From NCBI RefSeq assembly GCF_017562075.2, contig NC_054082.1:39707942-39771941 (forward strand): DNA of 64,000 nt. Reading direction: 5' to 3'. The DNA is from Anopheles merus (Eukaryota; Arthropoda; Insecta; Diptera; Culicidae). This document shows, piece by piece, positions 53,246 to 64,000 of the stretch. Below the pieces are notes generated by a model. It saw only the letters and a list, made by a program, of their open reading frames with translations. It searched no databases and was not told the origin of the DNA. Both the position numbers and the translations under genes were made by a program. How positions within the stretch are numbered: position 1 is the first letter of the stretch; every line of letters starts with the position of its first letter.

Positions 53246-56200
53246 AGATAAAGCTTATTTCACAATGAAATATCGCTGAGTGCACTTTACCGAACAGTCG
53301 TCGATATATTTGAGTCGAGGAAGCAAAAATGGATGGCATATATCTGCAAAGAAAGGTCGAGAGATCTTCTGCCAGTAAATCAATTTGTCGGGAACACGCA
53401 AATTAAACCATGCGATGATATTAAGCCGCAGACTGTATTTGAATTTAAGCTTGAAAGTAGTTTACCAACACTCTTATCATTCATATTTATCCTGGTTTCG
53501 ACAAACATCATCCGCGCTTCTTTAGAAGATCCATAGAAACATGCTTGAGCTACAGTCCATGTTGTATACACTATTTTAAAATTGTAGATGCAGCATATGA
53601 TTCTTGAATTGATAATAAATAAAAATTTCAAAATGTGATATAAATTTCACAAATAATGTCGTATAAAATGATGATTATTCAGTGAGTCATTCGTACAAAA
53701 AGACGTTATTACGTCGTTACATTACATTACACGATATTGTCAGTTACCAGCTGTACCTGTACCATCTGCAGCGAACATTCGAATCAACATCTAATTCCTA
53801 CTCCACCTAACATATGTGAACAGTTTTCTATCCCCTAGCAATCATTCACAAATTCTACATATATTCAGGAAAAATAACTACCCACCTTTCCTCATGATGC
53901 ATTAATGTTTAGTTCACCGTTGACTGTACGACCCTTCAAGAGCACTGGCAGAGAAGAAGCCAATCTCTTCAGCTACAGACCCCCCTATTGATCGCCGGGT
54001 CGAACAGCTCGACAGCCTCAGCCCTCTGGCACGCTCGCTCGCACTGTCAGGAGCAGCGTTACCAGTTTCCCGGAAACTTCGCCTTTCCAAGCCAAACACC
54101 CAGCACCGTCTTCGAAAGGGGTGCGCCTCATGTGTGGTGCGGTGTTGAAGAAAAACTTTTTCCCCAGCCAAAACTTGCTCTTGCCACTGCTTCCGGCAGT
54201 TTTTATCCCCATTCCCGCTGTAACGTACATAAATTGTGGCTTCTTTTTCATCTTCTGCCGCTCAAAGTTTGGTCTACAGCGTCCCGTTGGAAGGTTTGGC
54301 GCTCTCGACCCCGCAGACTTCTTGGCGGATGCACATCATATATTCTGTTCAAACACGGCACACAGGGCAAGTGCAAGGAGGAAGTTGTGACATTCCCCTT
54401 CTTCAACACACTCACACACACCCACATTCACACCCATGCGTACAGGTATTTGTATATACCGCATCGTTTAAGCGAGTGGGCAGTGAGATGATAATTGAAT
54501 TGTAATTGAGTTTTGTCCTGAAACTGGCCAAACCAACGTCCCGAGTCCACAAGGCTGCGGCGGTAGCAGTTTGTAAGTGTTAACTACGAGCTCGTGCTGG
54601 TCCTGGTGCGTGACACGGCACAGGGTGTTGTTGGGTGCCGTGCTTTTCAAGGGCGTCAAACAGTGTAAGCGGTGTGATCAGAAAGCACTGCTCCATGTTA
54701 CGCTGTGGCAGAAGGGAAAAAAAAGGAGGAGAGGGCAAAATTTATTATCCTGATTAAACGGCACCGGCCGGTTGCACGTGATCGGAAAGCGAAAGCATCG
54801 TGTACAGGTGTGCGATGGGAGCAGCACACTCAAGACACGCCGCCGCCGTGCTAGAATGACAAGCGTTCGCAGTGGCCGGAATGTGGAAAGAAAACTGCTC
54901 ATTTCATTTCGCCCATCCCGTAAAGCGATGTTTCGGACGAGTTAATGTTCGAGGAACTGGTTTCCTTCTGCTCAAGAGGGTCTCTTTGCCCCGATAAAAT
55001 CATACAATTTCGCACATAATTACATTTATTTGCACGAAATCAACATGGCGTACGTGCGGCGGCGCGGTCCCAAGCCAGTGAACAATGAACATCCAATAAA
55101 TAAAGCTCGGGATCATGCCCTGCCGCCGGAAGGTTTCGGCCTTCCACGCGGACCTCGTCAGCTGGGCTGTAATGTGATGTGAAGAAGGAAGTAGGTAATT
55201 ACGCTGCTGGAGTAACATTATTTTGAGCTAATTAATTTATGAGTTCTCACTCATTCCATCACACTTTCGCTCGCTTACTCCAGCAGAGAAATTAAATCAT
55301 GATTAGTGTCTTTCGGGCACTAAATCTTATCGTCTGTGTTTCGCAACGATTCTACCATCTCAAATAGATGTGCACTTCTTATTTCTTGGACAAGGAATCT
55401 TCGTCTTCGTGTTTTTTTTCTCCTTTAAGCATCAAAAACAATATCTAAAGAAATTCTAGCTTTTTTGTATTCTATCATTCCAATGAAACCGAAATCCTGC
55501 ACGAAGCACACAAAAAGCTGCATTGCAAACATCCACATCCTTTTCTTATTTGCATGTCGTTGCCACCGCTCCTGCCTGCTTGTATTCCCGACAGTTGTTG
55601 CACCGTATAAATAATACATGAGCTGCACGGATCATATTTAACCGAGTTACAAACTAAGCGTGGCTCCAACTTTTCGAAACGCTTCGCTCCCCCGAGAGGT
55701 CGTGTGTCAAGCGGAAACATTAAGCTCAGGGCTAACCCTACCGCCACCCAGGTGATGAGCACATGCTGAAGCACTGAGGAAAACTTTTGCTTCTCCAACG
55801 AACAGTGCGCAACAATGAGCGGCAATGAGTTCGATCGTGAGTGCGGATGCAATTTGCTTTCGTCCCCCCACAATGGCTTGCAATATAAAATAAAAGTTTG
55901 CTGCTGGCGTTCTTCGCTTGCGTCACCAATGTCGGTTACAAGCTGTCTCGTCTCGTGTAGTCCCGTCCGTACCTGGTATTCATTATGCATCCTCATTAGC
56001 GGGTTTACCGGTACATCGTGGCAGGGCAAATTAAGAACACCCGCTCTAAATGAGCCCGGTTCGATTTCTCCGACCACCGCCGACACTGAACTTAATGCTT
56101 CGCTTTGCGTGGAAAACTTTCCAGACTAAAGTTTTCCACTGCCTCTCGCCTCCCGTACTCCCGCGGCCGATTAGCACGAACGCCCGGTGCATCGATAAGC

Positions 56201-59200
56201 AACTACAGCACCGTGGCCGACTCACCCCGGGGCGAATAAATATCTACTGCCGGTCTCAGTTTTTCCAGTTCATAGCTTTACCCGGAATTGACTGTACTGT
56301 TCAGTGCCGCTTCAGATCCGACCAACAGATTACAGGCTCGGGTCACCGACTCATACCGATCGGGCGGCACTGTCGGTCAAGGGAGGGTCGGTTTTGTGCC
56401 GTAAATGGTCCCCGTGGTTACACTTGGAAATTATACCCTCGGCCGCATAAGTACGAAAACAAAAACCACTCAAACAAACCCACATCACCATCTGTGTGCA
56501 CTCACTCGCTCTCTCTCTCTCGCTCCCTTTGGCCCTATGGTCGGTTAGTCGATCGGATAATAGTATCCCAAAAAACCCCACACCTAACTCGGCCTGGGCA
56601 ACAACCGACGACGATGGTTTCGATGATAAGAAACGGCCCGAAAGACATCCAAACCAAAACTCATTTCCCACAGCCCGGCCGGTTGCTTCCTTTGTTTCCT
56701 CCCGTACTGCCCACGCGACTGCTTTGAACCGCACTTAGGAGCAGATTTGCCGTCTTCTCGAACCACCTCACCCACCACTCCATAGCAACAACAACAACAA
56801 CCAAAACAGCTGCCGTTTTCGCTCAAGTGCCTGTGGTTGGCTCGGCTTCACTCGGCTACTACAGGCTGGTGCGCCCCGAAAAAGATCGTGCGATGGTATT
56901 TCCTCCGTTCTCCATTTTCTTACAGCAAAACCCGTAGATACGTCGACTCATTTCAGTCCCAGTAGCCAGTAGCCCAGTCCAGGGCTAGCAATCCTTTAAG
57001 AGGCATTATCTTCCATTCGCCGGACCACCGACAATCCTTCCCCACTCCAAACGGACGACAGCAGGCAGCCGGCCGTTTCATCACTCAACCATGGCTGTGT
57101 TTACAATTGTCACTTTGTTCCTGGAAGCTTTCAAGAAGAGTCGCACACCGTATTGAACGACCGGTCGCCTTTTCGAAACCCAATGGATACGAGGCAGCAG
57201 CAGCAGCAGCGGCAACAACAACGAAATACTCTTTTGCTCCTACACTGACCACCCTACCGAACGGATCACACACTTGGGAAAGTTTTCTACCAGCCGGAAG
57301 TGAGCGAAAAAGAAAGATCGCGTAAAACCCTAGCCGACTGAGCGTACCGTACCCGGCACATCTGTTGTCGAGTGAGGTATTTCGGGCTGTATCTGTTTGG
57401 TTCGCTTACACCTTCGGTAAGCAGCACTCACGTTTACCCACCGACCGGTGACAGCTTGAACACCCCATTCAAGCAGACGTACAATGAAAGTTTTTCACCA
57501 AACATCCAAGCACACTACATGGACAGTGTTGGGCTCTATCCGGCGTGTGCCTTTGTGTACTTGCTTTGGTTCACACGTAGCATGTCCAATACTTTCAAAT
57601 GCTGCTATAAAACATCACTATAAACGTAAAAACGCTGCTTTCGCTTAAACTCGAGCAATTTCGTTCGAGTGTAAAGCCGTGTCTTATGCATAATTCCCGC
57701 CACAGTGCACAGTGCAACTTGCTTGCCGGTCGGCCAGAGATTGCAAATGTGTGCAATGTGAAAAATTGTTTTCATTCTCTTTAGCAACCTTCGAAAACAT
57801 ACGTTTTTCGATACCAGATCCATTAAATATTTATAGTGACCTAATTTTCTATCCTCTCATCGGAAAAAAAGAAAGAATGACAGCACGTGCAATCATTCGT
57901 AAAGCTTTATTATCCAAATCCACACCCAAAACCAAAAGCAAAACAGTAATTCATTTCTAGCTCCTAAAACATTAATAAAAAAAATAAACGACACTCGCCA
58001 ACGCACTGGTCAGCCGCAGCGCGGGCGGTTCATAAAATTGCCGCTCACGTACCGGGAGCACTCAGGCGTAGCAATTAAATATACTATCACCACGAGGAGC
58101 ACGGGACCACACACCGATAGTGGATGCGAGCGATAGTGCATCACAGACTAAACTATTTATCGCTCGCGGGGTTGCGACGATGTGCAATTTATACGATGGT
58201 TTATAAAAATAGTGATGCATAGCAAAGCCCACCAAATGTAGACCGTGGTAGTGGCTGCGTATGTTGTTGTTGATGATATTTTTTCTGTTTTATTTTTATT
58301 TTTTGTTTGTTCGTTTCCACTTTAAAACGTAATGCAATCGTGTTTGCGCTACCGAACCAATCAGCAAACACATATATAAAAATGATCGATTTCAATTCCA
58401 AGTGACAGGCCGCAAGAAAACACACAACCGCTGGGGACACGTCGGTGGCCAAGCTTATTTTTTCATTCTGCTGTTTTGTTTTGCTGTGTTGCTTTGTTCG
58501 CATTTACACGGGAACGTTTTGTTAAGCTCTGCTGCATCACAAACTGGGCGCGGGTTTGCAATGAGCGCCTCGAAGCTGCAGTACGCTCATTCGCACTTTT
58601 TATATCTATTTGCTGTTTGACATGCCGCTCGACCGTTACATAGACGTGATCATGTTCGTTTTGTTTTCATGCCTTGGTGCAGGCAGCAACAGCCGTTAAG
58701 CACGGTAGTGGGACAATTATTTACGTTTCCATCATTTATACGTTTCACCAGGCGCCTCCATTGTTCTTCTTAACAGGGGCAACAGTGGTGCATTGTTTTA
58801 GTATGAATGACACGAAAAATCGCTTTTATTTGACATTCTTTTCTATGCGAGATGCTTGCACTGTAAATACGCTCGTAAATTTGTCGTAAAATAATGGAAA
58901 AATATGAAAAGCAAACAAATAAACATGTTTTTAACTCAAAACCCAATCGTGAACTAACTCATATTAAGCTTTAATCCTATTTTTGTTACAGTGATAAGCA
59001 ACATTCATTAGTCTGTTATTCTCATAGCTCATTTGGGCCTATGTTTGCACTTATTATCAAATTTATAAAAATGAATTTCATGCTATCATTTACACTAGCT
59101 TCATGCTAGTAAAATCATTAGTCCAATCGTTGCATGCGATGATTCATAAAAATGTCAAAGTTGTACCATTAATCTTGCAACTAGCTCAACAACCTAAATC

Positions 59201-62200
59201 ACCACTGACCGCACAAACCACTGCAACGCTCTAATGGGGACAATTTTCCCTGCCACAGAAGAAACCCGCACCGTTACCGAACCGAACGGTCTGAGGTACA
59301 TTTATGCAAAATCAGTTATCGGTGCGGTTAGTAGCGTGCTGCAATAAACAGCCGTCAGACGTCAACCTTACAACGCTGCAAAAACCTGCCTTTCGTGGCA
59401 AAATTCTTTACAGCCAAGCGTGTTGGTACCGTTTTGCCAAAAAGCCAACCATTCGAGCGTGCGAGCACGGTAAAGGTTGGAGGAGCGAGGTCCTCTACAC
59501 CCCAAGCAGCGAACGAAACTCGAATAGAGTCGCAAGCGCAAGCCGGGCATCGTTTGGCCGGGCTCAATCACGTACAGTTTATTATCGCTATTAACACGAA
59601 GTGTTGCCATATTTATAGGGTAATGCCATGTCGACGCAGAGCAGCTGCCATCGTCCTTAATTTTCTCCCCCGGAGTGGAAAACCGCGTAATGGGCTTTCT
59701 GTTCCGTACTCGAACAGCAACGCTGCTGGTGGGAAAGCAGCACACACAAAAAAGCCAACATAACAAAAAAAGGTTTCGATGCATTTCTCCACGCAGTTAT
59801 ATGCACCATCATTCACAGGCGACGGTGGGTGGGAGGCAGGAGGTGTCGTTTTCCTTCCTAGCAGTTCACTCAATTACTTACATCACAAACCAGTTCCGAA
59901 TAGTTGGGCAAATCGGCTCTATTTGCTAAGCTAAATTGCTATAAATTTTCCCCAAACGCACCGCCAATGCACCAGCGTAGCCAATATAATCAGGCTCGAT
60001 ACGCTACGAACGCTGCATTTGTGCAGTGCCGGTCCCGCCGGGCAGTTCCGGATTGCCATTTTCTGCTTTTCCTCGTGCTCCATGTTCCACTTGGGCTAAC
60101 AAAAAAGGGAAGCCCGTGCCCAGTGCTAATAAATATTCAACAGCATTAAAAGACAGCGTGCTCGTGCACGAACTGGTCGGGCAGGCCAGCCGGCCAGCCG
60201 GGGTTCCAACGCTACCGCAGGAAAGTGTTTGCATTAGCAATGCATAAATAAAAATTGAATTGACCACCAACGCAACCGCGCCGGGGCGATCGCGCGTATC
60301 ATGAAAATCGGAGCGACCAGCTGTACCCGTCCGGTGACCCGCGTTACGTGTTATCGCTCTTGTACATGGTCTTCTCCGATCGTTTCCCCGGCACTGCAAT
60401 ACCATCATCCCCAAGCCGACGAACAGTGCACTCTTGTGCACGAACGCATCTTCACAATGGCGCCAGCCCCGGACCGTATCCTCACTCTACGCTACACTCG
60501 CGTGGTAAATTTGGTAAGCGATCGGCAAAGGCTAACTAGTTAATCCTTTCCTCGGAAATTTCCGGCACACCTCCACCACGGTTGGTTCCGGTCAATTTCA
60601 CAACCGACAGATTTCTACCATTTTCCTACCGGCGTTTGTCCACCCACCACCAGCACCAGCAGTCGTATCCCTCTATCGGCGCGGTCGGCGATTTTGAGCC
60701 GCGGATGCTCGATTGCAGGCGTTATAAATTTTACTTTGCCAAATTTATCTGGCCTCGATCGGGGAGGGCCCGGACAAAAAGAGAACCCGTGAAAGGAAGT
60801 GAAAGGAAAATCGGACCAAATGGAACCGATTGAATGCGCCCACTCCAGCTCCGGAGTGAGTCCCGTGGATTATATGGCACGGAACGAAACCAAACCAATC
60901 ATCGTCGGGCGTTCCAAGTACGTTATTCTTGGGGAAGAAGAGAAAGGAATTTTTACATTTAATTCAGTGTGCATGCTGGCGGGTTTTCCACCGGCTGTTT
61001 TCGACGACCTGTTTCTGTCGGAAAAGTTTGATACATTCATCATCGGTAGATATACTGTGTGTTCTGTGTGTTTTATGGGTATTTGAAGGCAATCACATCT
61101 AAATGCAGTATATAATGTACGCCAATTGCTATCGTTTTAATTGCCAAAAATCGTTGTAAAAATACATACAGAAGAGATTTTTATTTTATTCATCAAACGT
61201 TCATAGCGGATTGTGAGTCATGTTTAAATAGTGACTTTTGAGAAAAATATATTTTAAGATCGAACACACTTTTCGCATCAAATCTTTACTCCGTAACATA
61301 TCCTCCCATGCATCGTTACAAGCCTTCAATCTCTTGTGAGATAGATTTGCCATAAATAATGGCAAGATTCATACCTCTGCTATAATGCTTCATAATAGCA
61401 GATCACTAAGAAGTGGTGGCACAAGATGTGCTTATAGCGAGAACAATTTGATTAGCGATGTATGTAATTTAGCTAGCACCGTTCCATTAATGTTAAGCAA
61501 ACTCATCTTGATTGTTGCACATTAATCGACAATTATAGCAGTTATGTCATTTTTTTTAATTTCATAAGTCATTTGTAAATGAAAAGGTCACTATTTTATG
61601 TTGGCGAACAATTACCAGTACACACTCGATTAAAGTTGGCACCAAAACACCATTTATAGCCATAATAAATACCCAGGTAAGGCTACACCCAAGGCCTTTA
61701 TACTGCAACCGTAAAATTGTAATGTCTAACGAAAAATATAAAGTTCCATGTTTCAATGTGAATGATATTTTGTCAGACATGAAACTGTCAAGAGTGAATA
61801 AACCATGTATTTGGGTTCATTACAACGAATACTTAAACAATTCAATGAATTGCAAATATTGAAACAACTCAACAACACAATTTGCGTCGAACATTCCTTG
61901 AAAAATATGCATTAACGTGCATGAAAAAACAAACCTTACAAAGTAATGAGCAAAACTTCCCGCGCAAAATTATCCTCCCTGCTGTTGCGTAAGGCACAAA
62001 CATTCTTTCCAATCACTTTTTACATTCCACTCGACAGCCTGTGCCCGCAAGTGGCAAATTGGGTGGCAGTTGGATTAGGATGTCTTTTGCTTCCTTAGCA
62101 TTTCCAATATCAAAAACTTTCACGCTGCAAACTACACTACTCGAACAAATTTTCCACCAGCTTATGAAAGCTTATCATCTAGGCCAGGCAACCAGCAGAA

Positions 62201-64000
62201 GGCGCAAAGTGGCAAAATTGCGTGAGCCGCCCGTCTCGCCGGGCATCCACGATTGCAACTCAATCAAAGTTTATCCGTTTCTAAAGCAATGTTCATAAAC
62301 AAGCGTCAGTGCCAAACGATGGGTTTTTTGCTGTTGTTGTTGCTGTTTGTGTATTGTTGCTTTGCCCGCACCACACGGAAGTGCTTCCCCCGAGAACCTG
62401 AAACCTTCCATCACAATCACCATCGCACGGCCAACAGCGGTAATCCATTTATAATTCCTCTGAGATGTTTTCCTTTCCGGACATTATCACCTTGTTTCTG
62501 ACATACCTTACCGTTCCAACTCCCGAGATGGACCTTCACCAAACATTCGCTCGGAATCGTGAAGGTTGGCAGCCAGCACTGACGACTCCTCATGTACGCA
62601 CCAACGGCATGGGTACCGCAATCGCTCCGAAACACCTCCCTTCGTAACTTATGTCAAACAAATTTAGAAAATTTCAGCCCTGTCACTCAATTCATTCCCC
62701 CCAGTGACTATTTATTGCCTCGGCCGCCGTACCAAGCTGCCCGAGCTGGTCCCGCGTTGGTGGAAATGAAATTTTCTACGAAATAAAACTTTCGGCCTAT
62801 CTCCCCGAGGGCGCCACAAACCAATTCTTCACACGCACACCTACGCACACGCATTCCGGTCCGTAAATAGTCTGCTGTCGTGACCGACGCCGTGGAACAT
62901 AGCAAACCGAGCCCAGTTTGGGATTTTGGTTTGTTTTGTTGATCCACCCACCCAACATGTCCAGGCATACATCCAACTACCCCACTGCAGGACCATAATA
63001 TGGAAAGGACGGGATGGTTAGAGCAGGACAAGTTTTGATCCAATCTAATCAGAGAGTTCATACGGACCCCAAAGATGTGATAACTCTGGCGTGTACGTTC
63101 CACAGGGAGAGCGAAACAACAACAAAAACCCCAAAACGTTCGGAAGCATGTGGCAGGAAAAGCATGGTCCAAACGATTGGTTTATTGGCACTGCCAACGG
63201 GTGGCCAGCTAGTGCCAATCGTAGCCGTTGCAAGTTGGCGAGCACAGTCATGTCAAGCGCCAGAACCCAAACACGAACCGACAAGCCCGTGTTTATGTTC
63301 TGCAAAGCATAACTTCGAAAAATGAACTCCACGACAGGCCTGGCGGAAGATCTTATCGTGCATCGCCAAGGCGTTTGTGGGCTGTGGAAAAATAAACAAC
63401 ATCGAATGCCCTAAACCGTTGGGAAATTGTGACAACGATGACGAAAGAGAAGAAGCTACCAAAGAGACGGAAGAAGCGGCATGATCTTCAACCGAACCGG
63501 GTCTGGAAAAACGTCACCGAAAACAACCGAATATGAGCGTCGAAAATAAATAGCTGACCTTGTTTCCCCTCTGTGTTATCCACTCCTGTGCGAGAGGACG
63601 ATGATGCCCACCGGTCCTTTGTTGACCGCCCATCAAACCCCTCGTTGCCACGGTAACCGATGGAATGGGCAATGAAGTGGCAAGAACGATGATAAATCAC
63701 GGCAAATATTTCATTAGAAAAAGGGCAACCCAGTTCCATGTCGCGCGCCGAGCATCGCGTGAAGGTGCCCACGGTCAAGCCCACGAACGTGAAAACGTTA
63801 AAGAAAGGGGAGAAGAAGAAAAAGGCGAACCATTTGTCGATCGTCTCCACTCACAGGGTTTCTCACTTCCAGTGTGCGCTGTGTGTGACGCGGTCCAAAC
63901 GCTCGGGAGAAGTTCTTGCACACCCAACATACCACGTGCAGCACGTGCTTCCTGTGTACCACCATCTTAGTAACCCCCACGTGGCACAATTCCATTGTCC
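53246..64000. other. no supported gene
   Basis: The GC-richer stretches at 53.9-57.3 and 59.2-60.8 kb produce the longest chance frames of the window (56050-56727 plus, 225 codons; 55475-56086 minus, 203 codons), none with a domain. AT-rich troughs lie at 53.3-53.9, 58.9-59.2 and 61.1-62.0 kb. Minus-strand GTAAGT donors occur (for example 59879) without a convincing exon. A 10-bp hairpin lies at 58126-58167. I see no tRNA, rRNA or CRISPR-like array. Confidence 0.4.
58126..58167. repeat. 10-bp inverted repeat with 22-nt loop
   Basis: GCGAGCGATA at 58126-58135 and TATCGCTCGC at 58158-58167 are exact reverse complements in a GC-richer island between AT-rich flanks. A second CGATAGTG lies just upstream (about 58115-58122). 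The function is unknown. Confidence 0.7.

Noticed and set aside
55475..56086. 203-codon minus-strand open frame
   Set aside because: No recognisable domain or signal peptide at the start; the region is GC-richer, where chance frames are longer.
56050..56727. 225-codon plus-strand open frame, the longest in the window
   Set aside because: No domain, low-complexity Ser/Leu runs from a CT repeat, overlapping long frames on the other strand, no splice signals that fit.
60835..61086. Plus-strand frame with the protein-like stretch GRSKYVILGEEEKGIFTFNS
   Set aside because: No family recognised, no splice sites at the ends that would join it to anything, single short frame.

Overview
The window looks like genomic DNA of an Anopheles mosquito. 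The evidence is a roughly 200-bp tRNA-headed SINE whose sequence and length fit the Anopheles SINE200 type (called from memory), dense dinucleotide microsatellites, very large introns, and one insect-style cadherin gene on the minus strand. No bacterial or organellar features are visible. Almost all open frames here are chance frames in non-coding DNA, and only two exons are firmly supported.

Minus-strand gene. At 27502-27609 there is an exon with a strong acceptor, a short 5' leader, an ATG, a 20-codon signal peptide and a GTAAGT donor that leaves one coding base. At 5679-5884 the next coding exon begins with two bases, so the two join in phase and rebuild a TGT (Cys) codon. The second exon encodes the N-terminal part of a first cadherin (EC) repeat ending in the canonical LDRE motif. 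The intron between them is 21.6 kb, and the rest of the gene lies off the left edge. The transcription start and any non-coding first exons lie above 27609 and were not identified with confidence; 39245-39341 is a phase-compatible but weak candidate.

Region by region: 1-5678 is the following intron and carries a 1.11-kb non-autonomous terminal-inverted-repeat element flanked by TA. 5885-27501 is the giant intron, with a perfect 21-bp inverted repeat at 8162-8212, several long microsatellites, a G17/C20 homopolymer pair and a MITE-like block near 22.8 kb. At 29.38-29.68 kb there is a plausible plus-strand promoter (GGTCAC dyad, TATA-like boxes) followed by a tiny ATG exon, divergent from the cadherin gene. 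29.7-64 kb is mostly intergenic or long-intron DNA alternating between AT-rich troughs and GC-richer blocks. It contains a candidate secretory first exon at 51467-51730 (minus) and a SINE at 52994-53193 fused to a 42-nt 5S rRNA fragment.

The most unusual object is that SINE-5S chimera at 52983-53245. An 11-bp direct repeat encloses both parts, the 5S piece is antisense to the SINE, and it stops exactly at 5S nucleotide 1. That arrangement suggests template switching during second-strand synthesis of a retrotransposition event.
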